Below are positions 40,540-51,849 of a stretch of DNA of 64,000 nucleotides, piece by piece. Both the position numbers and the translations under genes were made by a program. The notes beneath the pieces were generated by a model, which was not told where the DNA came from, did no database searches, and was given only the letters and a program-made list of their open reading frames with translations. The stretch's first letter is position 1, and each line of letters begins with the position of its first letter. Origin of the DNA: Nitrosomonadales bacterium (lineage in GTDB: Bacteria; Pseudomonadota; Gammaproteobacteria; Burkholderiales; Gallionellaceae); the NCBI GenBank assembly GCA_016214695.1, contig JACRNY010000001.1, positions 124,001 to 188,000 on the forward strand. Reading direction: 5' to 3'.

Positions 40540-42513
40540 TCACTTCACTGCACGGTAGCGGCTTAGCACTTCCTGAACCGCCTGCTCGATGTTCAGAGGG
40601 GTCGTGTCCAGCAAGCTCGCACCTTGCGCCTGTTGCAAAGGAGCCACGCTACGTTGTGTATCTCGCTCGTCGCGCGCCCTGATATCTTGCAAAAGGGCGG
40701 CGATATTAGCACCCATCCCTTTTTCTTTCAACTGCTTATATCGACGTTCCGCACGAGCCTCGGCGGAGGCTGTCAGGAAGATCTTCAGTAGCGCATCCGG
40801 GAACACCACGGAGGCCATGTCGCGCCCGTCGGCCACCAGCCCGGGGGCGCGGCGGAAGGCCCGCTGCTTATCGAGCAAAGCCGCGCGAACCTTGGGCAAA
40901 GCGGCTATTTTGGAGGCAGCTGAGCCCGCTTCCTCAGTGCGCAATTCGTCGCCCACCTTGGCCCCATCCAGCCAGATATCCGCACCCTCGAAGCGGATAT
41001 CGACCTGCCCGGCCAGTTCTGCCAGCCGGTCTTCGGCTTCCAGCGCGATGCCGCGCCTTTGCGCCGCCAGGCCCAGCAAACGGTACAAGGCACCGCTATC
41101 GAGATAGTGCATACCCAGCGCTGTCGCCACGCGTTGCGCCACCGTGCCCTTGCCGGAAGCGGACGGCCCGTCGATGGCGATGACCGGCACCGCCTGTGCC
41201 ACTTTGGCGAACTCGGAAAAATATTCCGGGAAGGTCTTGGCCACGCACTTGGGATCGTTGATGCACACCCCCGCCCCGCCGAACGCCGCCAGCGAGAAAC
41301 ACATCGCCATGCGGTGATCGTCATAGGTGTCTATCGCCGCATACCGCAATTCCGTTCGCCCTGAGCTTGTCGAAGGGTGAACATTCTGTGGCGGTGTAAT
41401 TCTTATATAGTCTGCGCCCTCTTCCACCGTCGCACCGACCTTGCGCAACTCGGTCGCCATGGCGGCGATGCGGTCTGTCTCCTTCACGCGCCAGCTGGCG
41501 ATGTTGCGCAGCGTGGTGGTGCCATCGGCGAACAAGGCCGCCACGGCCAAGGTCATCGCGGCATCGGGGATATGGTTGCAATCGAGGTCGATGGCTTGCA
41601 GTCTTCCGGCAGGGGCGCGAGCCTCGATCCAGTTGTCACCCATGGCGATGCCTGCACCCATCTTTTCCAGTGCCTCGGCAAAGCGCACGTCGCCCTGAAC
41701 GCTGGACTTGCCGACCCCTTCGACACGCACCGGGCCGCCGCCGATGGCACCTGCGGTAAGGAAGTAGGAGGCGGACGAGGCATCCCCTTCGACATAGACC
41801 TCTTTGGGCGAGACATAGCGGCTGCCCGCATTCACCGTGAAGCTGCGCCAACCGTCGCGTTGCACCACGACTCCGAAGCGCGCCATCATCGCCAGCGTGA
41901 TCTCGATATAGGGCTTGGAGATGAGCTCGCCCACCACCTCGACCTTCACCGTGCGGTCCAGCAACGGCAAAGCCATCAGCAGGCCGGTGAGGAACTGGCT
42001 GGATACATCGCCGCGCACTTGCGCGGTATCGCCCGCCAGTTTGGCCGGGGAAATTCTCAGAGGGGGGAAACCTTCATTGCCCAGATATTTGATGTCGGCA
42101 CCGAGCTGGCGCAGCGCATTCACCAGATCGCCGATGGGGCGCTCGTGCATGCGCGGCACGCCGGACAGCTCGTAGCTGCCGCCGGACAAGGCCAGTGCTG
42201 CCGTCAGCGGACGGAACGCGGTGCCCGCGTTGCCGAGGAACAGTTTGGCCTGCTTGACCGGGAAGTCCCCGCCGCATCCGGTGACGCGATAGGCATTGTC
42301 GCCGAGCGATTCCACCTGCACGCCGAGCGTGCGCAGCGCATCCAGCATGCGCTCGGTATCGTCCGAGTGCAGCAGGTCGCGCACTGTCGTCGTGCCTTGT
42401 GCCAGCGCCGCCAGCAGCAGCACGCGGTTGGAGATGCTCTTGGAGCCGGGGAGGCGCACGGTGCCGTGCGCGGACATCAAAGGAGAGAGTTCGAGGGATT
42501 CGTGCAGAGACAT
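40540..42513 (-). CDS. aroA-cmk: Fused 3-phosphoshikimate 1-carboxyvinyltransferase / cytidylate kinase
   Basis: AroA motifs [26 protein letters not shown] continuous with Cmk [31 protein letters not shown]; single uninterrupted ORF. Confidence 0.93.
   Translation of the reverse strand: MSLHESLELSPLMSAHGTVRLPGSKSISNRVLLLAALAQGTTTVRDLLHSDDTERMLDALRTLGVQVESLGDNAYRVTGCGGDFPVKQAKLFLGNAGTAFRPLTAALALSGGSYELSGVPRMHERPIGDLVNALRQLGADIKYLGNEGFPPLRISPAKLAGDTAQVRGDVSSQFLTGLLMALPLLDRTVKVEVVGELISKPYIEITLAMMARFGVVVQRDGWRSFTVNAGSRYVSPKEVYVEGDASSASYFLTAGAIGGGPVRVEGVGKSSVQGDVRFAEALEKMGAGIAMGDNWIEARAPAGRLQAIDLDCNHIPDAAMTLAVAALFADGTTTLRNIASWRVKETDRIAAMATELRKVGATVEEGADYIRITPPQNVHPSTSSGRTELRYAAIDTYDDHRMAMCFSLAAFGGAGVCINDPKCVAKTFPEYFSEFAKVAQAVPVIAIDGPSASGKGTVAQRVATALGMHYLDSGALYRLLGLAAQRRGIALEAEDRLAELAGQVDIRFEGADIWLDGAKVGDELRTEEAGSAASKIAALPKVRAALLDKQRAFRRAPGLVADGRDMASVVFPDALLKIFLTASAEARAERRYKQLKEKGMGANIAALLQDIRARDERDTQRSVAPLQQAQGASLLDTTPLNIEQAVQEVLSRYRAVK
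41351..41377. repeat. Half element of the TTCGACARGCTCAGG repeat inside aroA
   Basis: TCCGTTCGCCCTGAGCTTGTCGAAGGG; encodes [10 protein letters not shown] in the AroA frame. Confidence 0.9.
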
Positions 42514-42530
42514 GCGATAAGAATGTGTAG

Positions 42531-43400
42531 TTATTGTTGCGTCCAGGCGCTGCGAACCTTGCGCGCCTCGCTGAATACCTCTTCCAGCCTGGCTGAGTCC
42601 TTGCGTTCCAGCGCCTGATAGAGATCGTGCAATTCGTTGGCGTATTGCAGCAGTTCGCGCAGCATCGCATCGCGGTTGGCGAGACAGATGTCGCGCCACA
42701 TCTCCGGGCTGCTGGCGGCGATGCGGGTGAAGTCGCGGAAGCCGCTGGCCGCGAAGGACAGCAACTGGTCGCGGTTGTCGCGCTGTGCCAGGTCGTGCAC
42801 CAGTGCGAACGACAGCAGGTGCGGCAGGTGACTCACCGCGGCGAACACCTCGTCGTGCTGCTGCGCCGTCAGCTCGCTCACATTCGCACCGCACAGTTCC
42901 CATGCCATGCGCACGCGCGCCACGGACTCTTCGCTATTTTCGGGCAAGGGTGTGAGGACGACGCGCTTGCCCTGGTACAGGTCGGGCAACGCTGCAGCAG
43001 CGCCACTCTTCTCCGCACCCGCGATGGGATGCGCGGGAACGAATTGCGCCAGCCTGCCGCCAAGATTCGCACGTGCCGCGGCGACCACATCGCCTTTGGT
43101 ACTGCCGCCGTCCGTCACCAGCGTATGCGGACCAAGATGCGGCCCGATGCGCTTGAAGATATCGGCCATCTGGGCCACCGGTGTGGCGATCAGGACGATG
43201 TCGGTATCGTTCACTTCCCGGGCCACATCGCTGCCGATGCGATCGAGGATGCCTAGCTGTCTGGCCTCATCCAGCGTCGCCTGACTGCGGCCGAAGCCGA
43301 CCACTTCCGAGACGGCTCCTGCCTTGCGCAAAGCCAGTGCGAACGACCCGCCGATCAAACCGACGCCGAAGATGACGACTTTGCGAAAGGCCGGTTGCAT
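42531..43400 (-). CDS. tyrA: Prephenate dehydrogenase
   Basis: [43 protein letters not shown]. Confidence 0.92.
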   Translation of the reverse strand: MQPAFRKVVIFGVGLIGGSFALALRKAGAVSEVVGFGRSQATLDEARQLGILDRIGSDVAREVNDTDIVLIATPVAQMADIFKRIGPHLGPHTLVTDGGSTKGDVVAAARANLGGRLAQFVPAHPIAGAEKSGAAAALPDLYQGKRVVLTPLPENSEESVARVRMAWELCGANVSELTAQQHDEVFAAVSHLPHLLSFALVHDLAQRDNRDQLLSFAASGFRDFTRIAASSPEMWRDICLANRDAMLRELLQYANELHDLYQALERKDSARLEEVFSEARKVRSAWTQQ

Positions 43401-43403
43401 GAT

Positions 43404-44420
43404 CTAGAGCGTTCTGCCGATCGCCTTGGCGATACCGTCCAGTGTGCCCATGAGTTTCTTCAATTCATCCGGGGTCAGCGCCTGATCGGCATCGCACCAG
43501 GCATCGCACGGGCTCGGATGCATCTCGACCAGCAGGCCGTCGGCGCCCGCCGCGATGGCGGCCTGCGACAGCGCCGGCACCATCCAGGCCTTGCCGCCCG
43601 CGTGCGAGGGATCGACGATCACCGGCAGGTGGGTCTCTTTCTTCAGCACCGGGATGGCGGTCACGTCCAGAACATTGCGATAGGCGGTCTCGAAGGTGCG
43701 AATGCCGCGCTCACAGAAGATGATGTTGTGGTTGCCGCCCGCCGCGATGTACTCCGCCGACATCAGCCACTCGCTGATGGTGGCCGACATGCCGCGCTTG
43801 AGGATGATGGGTTTGTTGACCTTGCCGACCGCCTTGAGCAGGTCGAAGTTCTGCATGTTGCGCGTACCGATCTGGATCGCGTCCACATCGTATTCCATGA
43901 AGGTATCCAGTTGGCGCGCGTCCATCAGCTCGGTGACGATGGGCAGTTTGTATTTGCTGGCAGCCTTGCGGAACATGTCCAGCCCTTCCACGCCGTGGCC
44001 CTGGAAAGCATAGGGACTGGTGCGCGGCTTGAACGCGCCGCCGCGCATCAGGCGGCAACCGGCTTCATGCGTGAACTTCGCCGCCAGATCCATCTGCTCC
44101 TGCGTCTCCACCGAGCAGGGGCCGCCGATGATCTGGATCTGGTTGCCGCCCAGCGGCACGCCGCCGATCTCGACGATGGTGTTCTGCTTGTGCGACTCGC
44201 GCGACACGATCTTGTACTGCTTGGCGATGTGCATCGCAGATTCCACGCCCGGCAGCGAGGTGAACATGTCCGCATCCAGCTTGCGCTCGTCGCCGATGGC
44301 GCCGATGACGGTACGTTCCACGCCGCGCGAGATGTTGGCCTTGAGTCCCGCCGCTTCCAGTTTCTTCACCACCGTGTCGATCTGTGCGTCGGTGGTTTCA
44401 TTGCCCATTACGATGATCAT
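43404..44420 (-). CDS. 3-deoxy-7-phosphoheptulonate synthase (DAHP synthase, KDPG/AroH-like short type)
   Basis: IIGGPCSVETQEQM, RGGAFKPRTSPYAFQGHGVEGL, VIVDPSHAGGKAWMV. Confidence 0.92.
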   Translation of the reverse strand: MIIVMGNETTDAQIDTVVKKLEAAGLKANISRGVERTVIGAIGDERKLDADMFTSLPGVESAMHIAKQYKIVSRESHKQNTIVEIGGVPLGGNQIQIIGGPCSVETQEQMDLAAKFTHEAGCRLMRGGAFKPRTSPYAFQGHGVEGLDMFRKAASKYKLPIVTELMDARQLDTFMEYDVDAIQIGTRNMQNFDLLKAVGKVNKPIILKRGMSATISEWLMSAEYIAAGGNHNIIFCERGIRTFETAYRNVLDVTAIPVLKKETHLPVIVDPSHAGGKAWMVPALSQAAIAAGADGLLVEMHPSPCDAWCDADQALTPDELKKLMGTLDGIAKAIGRTL

Positions 44421-44474
44421 TTCACTTCTCCTAAACGGGCATTGGACAAATACGCCAACCCCTGGTTAATTTAC

Positions 44475-44583
44475 GCCCGTTCCCTCACCTCAATCCTCTG
44501 ATGAAACTACTAGCCATTCGACTAAGCACGATAGAACCGTGCAAGTCGCAGGTTATCCCGCAAGCGGGAGAGGAAGCAAACGA
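44475..44583. repeat. Same short repeat as 40476-40526, interrupted by 57 bp (44500-44556)
   Basis: CCCGTTCCCTCACCTCAATCCTCT-[57 bp]-CCCGCAAGCGGGAGAGGAAGCAAACG. Confidence 0.8.
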
Positions 44584-44586
44584 ACG

Positions 44587-45753
44587 CTACGCGACTTTTT
44601 CGTTTATCGCCTGCTTCAGTGCATGCAGAAATTTTGCATTCTCGCTTTCCAGACCGATGCTCACACGCAACCAGTCCGGCATGTCGTAATTCGCTATCGG
44701 GCGCACGATCACGCCCAGTTCGAGCAAGCGTCGGTACATCGCCGTGGCGTTGCCGATGCGGAACGCCACGAAGTTGCCGAACGACGGGATGTATTCCAGT
44801 CCCAGCTTGGCCAGCCCATCGGTGATCTGCTGCATGCCGCGCTGGTTCAGTTCGAAGGTCTTCTTGACGAAAGACACATCGCGCAATGCCGCCACCGCCG
44901 CCGCCTGCGCCACGCTGTTCACGTTGAACGGCTGACGCACGCGATTCATCATATCCGTCACCTGTTCGTGCGCCAAGGCATAGCCCACGCGCAGCCCGGC
45001 CAGACCGTAAGCTTTGGAGAAGGTGCGCGAGATGATCAGGTTGGGGAATTCTTTCAACCCCCGCGAGGGGGACGCCGACGGGTCCCCAACGGCTTCGCCG
45101 TTACCCGTTCGCAGCCAGCTCACGCTGTCGTAACGCTTGTCTTCCGGCAGGTACTCGTTATAGGCCTCGTCCAGCACCACCAGTATCTCGGGCGGCAGGC
45201 CGCGCATGAACACCAGCAGATCGTCGGCACTCAGGAAGGTTCCGGTCGGATTGTTTGGATTGGCGATGAACACCATCTTGACCTTGTTGTCCCTGGCGGC
45301 CTTCTGCATCGCAGGCAGATCGTGACCAAAACCCGCGGCAGCCGGCACGCTGATGCCGGTCGCACCGACAGCCTGGGTCGCCAGTGCATACACCGCAAAG
45401 GCATGCGCCGAGTAAACCACCCTGTCGCCGGGGGCGAGGAACGCCCGCGCCGCCAGTTCGAGCAGATCGTTGCTGCCGTTGCCCAGCGTGATGCTTGCAT
45501 GCGCCACGCCATAGCGCTTGACCAGCGCATCTTTCAACTCGAAACCGTTGCCGTCCGGATACAGCGCGATGCTCTTGATCGCGTTCTGCATGGCTGCCAC
45601 GGCTGCCGGACTTGCACCCAGCGGGTTCTCGTTCGAGGCCAGCTTGATGATGCCGCTGATGCCCAGTTCGCGCTCCAGCTCGGAGATCGGCTTGCCCGGC
45701 TGGTACGGCGCGATGGAACGGATATAAGAGGGAGCTAGATCACAGTAATTCAT
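44587..45753 (-). CDS. hisC: Histidinol-phosphate aminotransferase (contains an 18-codon insert)
   Basis: [47 protein letters not shown]; insert [18 protein letters not shown]. Confidence 0.93.
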   Translation of the reverse strand: MNYCDLAPSYIRSIAPYQPGKPISELERELGISGIIKLASNENPLGASPAAVAAMQNAIKSIALYPDGNGFELKDALVKRYGVAHASITLGNGSNDLLELAARAFLAPGDRVVYSAHAFAVYALATQAVGATGISVPAAAGFGHDLPAMQKAARDNKVKMVFIANPNNPTGTFLSADDLLVFMRGLPPEILVVLDEAYNEYLPEDKRYDSVSWLRTGNGEAVGDPSASPSRGLKEFPNLIISRTFSKAYGLAGLRVGYALAHEQVTDMMNRVRQPFNVNSVAQAAAVAALRDVSFVKKTFELNQRGMQQITDGLAKLGLEYIPSFGNFVAFRIGNATAMYRRLLELGVIVRPIANYDMPDWLRVSIGLESENAKFLHALKQAINEKVA

Positions 45754-45880
45754 AAAGTCAAAAATCCACCACGGAGAAACAAAGGCACTTCAATATCCAG
45801 GGCAAGGAAACGATTCTACTTTCGCTCGCAACTTCTTCAGACGCCCGGACGGGTCAGGCACTGCTTTTAATAATCATTAT

Positions 45881-46945
45881 TCAAACGGCGACCGGGTAAG
45901 ACCCCAGCACCTTGACGAAGGCTGCGATCTGCTTGAGCTGTGTCAGTGCAGCAGCGACCTTGCTGTCGGATTGATGGCCTTCGATATCGACATAGAAAAC
46001 ATATTCCCACAAGCCCGCGCCCGACGGACGCGACTCAAGCTTGGTCATGGAAACGCCATTCTTGGCAAAGGGCGTCAGCAGGTCGTGCATCGCCCCCGGA
46101 CGGTTCGGGGCCGACATCGCCAGCGAGGTCTTGTCCTTGCCGGACGGAGCGACATCCTGTTTGCCGATGACGAGGAAGCGCGTGGTATTGCGCGGATCGT
46201 CCTCGATGTTCTGCGCCAGCACCTTGAGGCGGAAATGTTGCGCCGCCTGCGCTCCGGCGATCGCCGCCGCGAACGATTCCTCCGCTGCCAGACGCGCCGC
46301 ATCGGCATTGCTGGAGGCGGTGATGCGCTCCGCCTGCGGCAGATGCGCATGCAACCATTCCTGGCACTGACCGAACGATTGCGGATGCGAATAGACCTTG
46401 CGGATCAGCGACAGATCGTTCTCGTTCGACAGCACGCACTGGTGCACCTGCAGCAGCACCTCGCCGCAGATCTTCAGATTGCTGTTGAGCAGCAGGTCGA
46501 GCGTGCGTCCGACCGCTCCTTCGGTGGAGTTCTCCACCGGCACCATGCCGTAATTGGCCGCCCCGCTCTCTACCGCGGCGAACACGCCGTCGATGGAATC
46601 GGCCGGCAGACCTTCACTGGCCTGGCCGAAACGCTGGAACACCGCCGCCTCGCTGAAGGTGCCGTGCGGACCAAGGTAAGCCACGCGCAACGGCGCCTCC
46701 AGCGCACGGCATTGCGACATGATCTCGGTGAACAGCTGCGACACACCCTGGTTGGACAGCGGCCCCTTGTTGGCCTGCATCATGCGCTGCAGCACCTGCG
46801 CCTCGCGCTCCGGTCGCAGCACAGCGCCGTTGCCTTTGACGCGGCCGATCTGCTGCGCCAATCCGGCACGCTGGTTGAACAACTTGAGCAACTCGTCGTC
46901 AATAAGGTCGATCTGTTCGCGGAATTTTTTCAGTTCGTCGGACAT
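45881..46945 (-). CDS. pheA: Bifunctional chorismate mutase / prephenate dehydratase
   Basis: Chorismate mutase N-terminus FREQIDLIDDELLKLFNQRAGLAQQIG; VAYLGPHGTFSEAA, VENSTEGAVGRTLDLL, ESRP. Confidence 0.93.
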   Translation of the reverse strand: MSDELKKFREQIDLIDDELLKLFNQRAGLAQQIGRVKGNGAVLRPEREAQVLQRMMQANKGPLSNQGVSQLFTEIMSQCRALEAPLRVAYLGPHGTFSEAAVFQRFGQASEGLPADSIDGVFAAVESGAANYGMVPVENSTEGAVGRTLDLLLNSNLKICGEVLLQVHQCVLSNENDLSLIRKVYSHPQSFGQCQEWLHAHLPQAERITASSNADAARLAAEESFAAAIAGAQAAQHFRLKVLAQNIEDDPRNTTRFLVIGKQDVAPSGKDKTSLAMSAPNRPGAMHDLLTPFAKNGVSMTKLESRPSGAGLWEYVFYVDIEGHQSDSKVAAALTQLKQIAAFVKVLGSYPVAV

Positions 46946-47191
46946 GAGGTCAACCTGGAAACCGTAGTTGAACGAAGTGTAGTGTGCGTCCATCGCGGTG
47001 CAGGGCAAGACGCGAGAACGAGGAATGGTTATTCCATTCCGAGGCCGAGCAACGCCGCCATGCGCCGCGAGGGGCGTGCAATGCACTTCGTAGCGACTTC
47101 ACCCAATGGGTGAGCATGGATAAATATCGAATTCTATTCATATTCATTCTCTTGTGAACTCACAGGGAGCGGTCAACTGCGGTTCCCAGGT

Positions 47192-48274
47192 TTAACCTTT
47201 GCTGCGGGCGAATTCGCCCATGAAATCCGCCAGCGCCTGCACACCCGCCACCGGCATGGCATTGTAGACGGAAGCGCGCATGCCGCCCGCCAGCTTGTGA
47301 CCCTTGAGCTGCAACATGCCGCGCGTTTCCGCCTGCTTGAGGAACTCGGCATCCAGCGCCGCATCGCGCGTCTTGAACGGCACGTTCATGCGCGAACGGT
47401 CGGACTTTGCCACCGGGCAGGCATAGAAACCGCCGCTGGCATCGATGGCGTCGTACAGCAGCCTGGCCTTGGCGATATTGGTGCGTTCCATCGCGGCCAC
47501 GCCGCCGTTCTTCTTCAGCCACTGGAACACCAGACCGGCCATGTACATGCCGTAGGTGGGCGGGGTGTTGTACATCGAATCGGCGTCCGCATGGATCTTG
47601 TAATCCAGCATGGTCGGCAGGCGCGGGTCGGCATGACCGACCAGATCCTCGCGCACGATCACCAGCGTCAGACCGGCCGGGCCGATGTTCTTCTGCGCAC
47701 CGGCATAGATCAGGCCGAACTTCGCCACGTCGCAGGGACGCGACAGGATGTTGGACGACATGTCCGCCACCAGCGGCACCTTGCCGGTGTCGGGCACCCA
47801 GTTGAACTCCACGCCGCCTATGGTCTCGTTGGGCGTGTAGTGCACGTAGGCCGCATCCTTGTCCAGCTTCCAGGTCTTGAGTTCGGGCGCGTAAGTGAAA
47901 TTGCGGTCGGCACTGCTGGCGGCCTCGTTCACATAGCAGAACTTCTTCGCCTCGGCGATGGCCTTCTTCGACCATTCGCCGGTATTCACATAGTCGGCCG
48001 ACAGTTTGCCGCGCAACAGGTTGAGCGGGATCATGGAGAACTGTAGATGCGCACCGCCCTGCAGGAACAGTACCTTGTAGTTCTTCGGGATGACCAGCAA
48101 TTCGCGCAGGTCGGCTTCGGCCTGCGCCGCGATGCCCATGAACTCCTTGCCGCGGTGCGACATCTCCATCACCGACATGCCGGTGCCGTGCCAATCCAGC
48201 AATTCTTCGCGCGCCTGCACCAGCACTTCGTGCGGCAAGACGGCAGGGCCGGCGCTGAAGTTGAAGACCGTCAT
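47192..48274 (-). CDS. serC: Phosphoserine aminotransferase
   Basis: [51 protein letters not shown]. Confidence 0.95.
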   Translation of the reverse strand: MTVFNFSAGPAVLPHEVLVQAREELLDWHGTGMSVMEMSHRGKEFMGIAAQAEADLRELLVIPKNYKVLFLQGGAHLQFSMIPLNLLRGKLSADYVNTGEWSKKAIAEAKKFCYVNEAASSADRNFTYAPELKTWKLDKDAAYVHYTPNETIGGVEFNWVPDTGKVPLVADMSSNILSRPCDVAKFGLIYAGAQKNIGPAGLTLVIVREDLVGHADPRLPTMLDYKIHADADSMYNTPPTYGMYMAGLVFQWLKKNGGVAAMERTNIAKARLLYDAIDASGGFYACPVAKSDRSRMNVPFKTRDAALDAEFLKQAETRGMLQLKGHKLAGGMRASVYNAMPVAGVQALADFMGEFARSKG

Positions 48275-50827
48275 TTACTCGGCATCCTCTTCTTCGGTCT
48301 CGGCGATGCGGCTCAGACCGGCCAGCTTCTCGCCATCCTCCAGGTTCATCAGCGTGACGCCCTGGGTGGCGCGGCTCATCTCGCGGATCTCGTTGACGCG
48401 GGTGCGGATCAGCACGCCGTTGGTGCCGATCAACATGATCTCCTCTTCGGGCTTGACCAGCGTGGCAGCGACCACTTTGCCGTTGCGCTCGGAGGTCTGG
48501 ATCGCGATCATGCCCTGCGTGCCGCGTCCATGGCGGGTGTATTCGGTGATCGGCGTGCGTTTGCCGTAACCGTTCTCGGTCGCGGTCAGCACGGACTGCT
48601 CTTCGTTCTCGGCCACCAGCAGCGCGATGACCTTGCCGCCCTTGGCCAGGTTCATGCCGCGCACGCCGCGCGCATTGCGTCCCATGCCGCGCACGTCATC
48701 CTCGTCGAAGCGCACCGCCCTGCCCTCGTCCGAGAACAGCATCACATCGTGCTTGCCGTCGGTGATCGCCACGCCGATGAGGAAATCGCCCTCGTCCAGG
48801 CTGATGGCGATGATGCCGGCCTTGCGCGGATTGGCGAAGTCGGACAGCGGCGTCTTCTTCACCGTGCCTTCACTGGTTGCGAAGAAGATGAACTGGTCCT
48901 CGGCGAACTTCTTCACCGGCAGGATGGCGTTGATCTTCTCGTTGGCCTCCAGCGGCAGCAGGTTGACAATCGGCTTGCCGCGGCTGATGCGCGTACCCTG
49001 CGGCACCTCGTAGACCTTGAGCCAGTAGACGCGGCCGCGGTTGGAGAAGCACAGGATGTAGTCGTGGGTGTTGGCGATGAACAGGTTGTCGATGAAATCG
49101 TCTTCCTTGGTCGCCGTGGCCTGCTTGCCGCGGCCGCCGCGTTTCTGCGCGCGGTATTCGTCCAGCTTCTGCGCCTTCATGTAGCCGCTGTGCGACATGG
49201 TGACCACCACGTCTTCCGGCGCGATGAGGTCTTCCATGCTCATGTCTTGCGTGTGGGTGATGATCTCGCTGCGGCGCTTGTCGCCGAACTGCGAGCGGAT
49301 CGTGATCAGCTCGTCGCCGATGATCTGCGTCACGCGCGCCGGCTTGGACAGGATGTCGAGCAGATCGGTGATCTTGTCCATCACCTCGCGATATTCGCCG
49401 ACGATCTTGTCCTGCTCCAGCCCGGTCAGGCGTTGCAGGCGCAGTTCGAGGATGGCTTGCGCCTGTGCATCGGACAGGAAATAGCCGCTGCCCTTGACCA
49501 GGCCGAACTCCGGTGCCAACCCTTCCGGACGCGATGCCGCATCGACGCGGGACAGCATGTCTTCCACCAGCGAGGAGCGCCAGCCGCGCGCCATCAACTC
49601 GCGCTTGGCATCCACCGGTGTCGGTGCCGCCTTGATGAGCGCGATGATCTCGTCCACGTTGGACAGCGCCACGGCCAGACCTTCAAGGATATGGCCGCGC
49701 TCGCGCGCCTTGCGCAGTTCAAAAATGGTACGACGTGTGATGACCTCGCGGCGGTGGCGCAGGAAGGCCTCGATGACATCCTTCAGGTTGCACAGCTTGG
49801 GCTGGCCGTCGACGATGGCGACCATGTTGATGCCGAAGCTGTCCTGCATCTGGGTGTCTTTGTAGAGCTGGTTCAGGATCACGTCGGCATTCTCGCCGCG
49901 CTTCAGCTCGATCACCGCGCGCATGCCGGATTTGTCCGACTCGTCGCGGATCTCGGAAATGCCTTCGATGCGCTTCTCGCGCACCATCTCGCCGATCTTC
50001 ATCAGCAGATTGGCCTTGTTCACCTGGTAGGGCAGCTCGTCGATGATGATGGCCTGGCGGTCGCCCTTGCCGATGTCCTCGAAGTGGGTGCGTGCGCGCA
50101 TCACCACACGGCCGCGGCCGGTGCGGTAACCTTCCTTCACCCCGGCCAGACCATAGATGAAACCGGCGGTCGGGAAGTCTGGCGCGGGCACCAGTTCGAT
50201 CAGGCGCTCGATATCCATATCCGGCTCGCGCAGCAGCGCCAGACAGGCATCCACCACTTCGGTCATGTTGTGCGGCGGGATATTGGTCGCCATACCCACG
50301 GCGATACCGGAAGAACCGTTCACCAGCAGGTTGGGGAAGCGCGCCGGGAACACCAGCGGCTCGTGCTCGGAACCATCGTAATTGGGCCCGAAGTCCACGG
50401 TCTCCTTGTCCAGATCGGCCAGCAGTTCATGCGCGATCTTGGCCATGCGGATCTCGGTGTAACGCATCGCCGCCGCGTTGTCGCCGTCCACCGAACCGAA
50501 GTTGCCCTGGCCGTCCACCAGCGTGTAGCGCAGCGAGAAGTCCTGCGCCATGCGCACGATGGTGTCGTACACCGCAGTGTCGCCGTGAGGGTGGTATTTA
50601 CCGATGACGTCGCCGACGATACGCGCCGATTTCTTGTAGGCGCGGTTCCAGTCGTTATTCAGCTCGTGCATGGCAAACAATACGCGCCTGTGCACCGGCT
50701 TCAGGCCGTCGCGCACATCGGGCAACGCACGGCCCACGATCACGCTCATCGCATAGTCCAGATAGGACTTGCGCATCTCTTCTTCAAGGCTTACCGGCAG
50801 GGTTTCTTTGGCGAATTGTTGTTCCAT
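48275..50827 (-). CDS. gyrA: DNA gyrase subunit A
   Basis: [62 protein letters not shown]-like box QKRGGRGK. Confidence 0.96.
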   Translation of the reverse strand: MEQQFAKETLPVSLEEEMRKSYLDYAMSVIVGRALPDVRDGLKPVHRRVLFAMHELNNDWNRAYKKSARIVGDVIGKYHPHGDTAVYDTIVRMAQDFSLRYTLVDGQGNFGSVDGDNAAAMRYTEIRMAKIAHELLADLDKETVDFGPNYDGSEHEPLVFPARFPNLLVNGSSGIAVGMATNIPPHNMTEVVDACLALLREPDMDIERLIELVPAPDFPTAGFIYGLAGVKEGYRTGRGRVVMRARTHFEDIGKGDRQAIIIDELPYQVNKANLLMKIGEMVREKRIEGISEIRDESDKSGMRAVIELKRGENADVILNQLYKDTQMQDSFGINMVAIVDGQPKLCNLKDVIEAFLRHRREVITRRTIFELRKARERGHILEGLAVALSNVDEIIALIKAAPTPVDAKRELMARGWRSSLVEDMLSRVDAASRPEGLAPEFGLVKGSGYFLSDAQAQAILELRLQRLTGLEQDKIVGEYREVMDKITDLLDILSKPARVTQIIGDELITIRSQFGDKRRSEIITHTQDMSMEDLIAPEDVVVTMSHSGYMKAQKLDEYRAQKRGGRGKQATATKEDDFIDNLFIANTHDYILCFSNRGRVYWLKVYEVPQGTRISRGKPIVNLLPLEANEKINAILPVKKFAEDQFIFFATSEGTVKKTPLSDFANPRKAGIIAISLDEGDFLIGVAITDGKHDVMLFSDEGRAVRFDEDDVRGMGRNARGVRGMNLAKGGKVIALLVAENEEQSVLTATENGYGKRTPITEYTRHGRGTQGMIAIQTSERNGKVVAATLVKPEEEIMLIGTNGVLIRTRVNEIREMSRATQGVTLMNLEDGEKLAGLSRIAETEEEDAE

Positions 50828-50884
50828 GTGCGACCTATTTTTAACCCCCAGACAAAGCGGGTGGGGCAATAAAACGAAAGTCGC

Positions 50885-50890
50885 ATTCTA
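50885..50890 (-). promoter_or_regulatory. Candidate extended -10 promoter element for gyrA
   Basis: TGCTAGAAT on the minus strand about 60 bp upstream of the gyrA start; no clear -35. Confidence 0.35.
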
Positions 50891-51054
50891 GCACACCCCC
50901 TCCATGCGCCGACTACCAGACCACAGCCCGTAGCCCTTGCCAAAGCCCCCTTGCTCAGGATCAGGCAAGCCGCAAGAAGAGGCGCGGGAACATTCCGCAC
51001 CGTTAGGAAAAATCGAGGCTGGATGGGCCGAACCGGCGCCCCACCCCGCGACCA

Positions 51055-51089
51055 AAAAGAAAAAGGCAACGGCCGGAGCCGTTGCCTGA
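51055..51089 (-). terminator. Rho-independent terminator downstream of the cytochrome genes
   Basis: AGGCAACGG-CTCCGG-CCGTTGCCT followed by TTTTTCTTTTT on the minus strand. Confidence 0.8.
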
Positions 51090-51123
51090 ACACTTCGAAG
51101 CTGCAATGAAGTCGTTGTGCTGC

Positions 51124-51849
51124 TTATTTTGCTGCCGGTACCGCGGCAGTCACAGTGCGATAGTCGGGCAGGCGGGACAGGTAGCTGGCCACAGCCTCGA
51201 AATCAGCCTGGCTGAACTTGGAGATCGCCTTGACCATCTCGGGATGCGAGTTGCCGCGCACGCCCTGACGGATCCATTTCATCTCGCGGATCAGATAGTC
51301 GTAGTGCTGGGCCGAAAGCATCGGATAGGCCTTGGCTGCATCGCCTTCCCCGTTCACGCCGTGGCAACGCGAGCACTTGTTGTCGGTGTACAGCTTCTTG
51401 CCCTTGGCCGACATATCTTCCGCACCCTTGCCGTTCTCGCGAACGGTGGTCAGCGTATTCAGATACGCCGCGATGTCACCGATCTCTTCCACGGAGATGG
51501 CCGGATCTTCAACGAACGGCAGCATCTTCGGGTTCTGGCGGATACCGGCGCGGATCTCGGTGATCTGCTTGATCAGCACGCTGGCGTGCTGTCCGGTCAG
51601 GCGCGGGTACACACCTTCAGTGACGCCGGCCGCATCGGCCTTGTGGCAACCCTGGCAACCGCGGAAAGACTCCTTGCCCTTCACCGGGTCGCCGCCCATC
51701 TTCAGCACCTGGGTGCGCTCGGGAGTCATCTCGTCCCAGACGTAACCCTTCTTGCCGTAGACCTTGGGCTTGGAAGCACCCTCGGCCAGGACGACGGAGG
51801 CCTGCACGGAAAACAGTGCCACGATAATGATAGAGAGTAGTTTTTTCAT
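51124..51849 (-). CDS. Dihaem cytochrome c (c4-like)
   Basis: Signal peptide; two CXXCH motifs CQGCH and CSRCH. Confidence 0.9.
   Translation of the reverse strand: MKKLLSIIIVALFSVQASVVLAEGASKPKVYGKKGYVWDEMTPERTQVLKMGGDPVKGKESFRGCQGCHKADAAGVTEGVYPRLTGQHASVLIKQITEIRAGIRQNPKMLPFVEDPAISVEEIGDIAAYLNTLTTVRENGKGAEDMSAKGKKLYTDNKCSRCHGVNGEGDAAKAYPMLSAQHYDYLIREMKWIRQGVRGNSHPEMVKAISKFSQADFEAVASYLSRLPDYRTVTAAVPAAK

Noticed and set aside
48275-50827. GyrA with Thr at the E. coli Ser83-equivalent position ([10 protein letters not shown]) as a quinolone-resistance mutation
   Set aside because: Natural variation at this position occurs in wild-type proteobacterial GyrA; no evidence of selection here.
48047-50872. 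941-aa open frame antisense to gyrA
   Set aside because: Shadow ORF of a GC-rich, strongly codon-biased gene; low-complexity His/Asp/Val-rich composition and no recognisable motifs, while the minus strand encodes a clear GyrA.
50870-51060. Possible 6S-like or other small RNA in the gyrA-cytochrome spacer
   Set aside because: No convincing long bulged stem or conserved 6S motifs could be recognised by eye; covariance model search needed.
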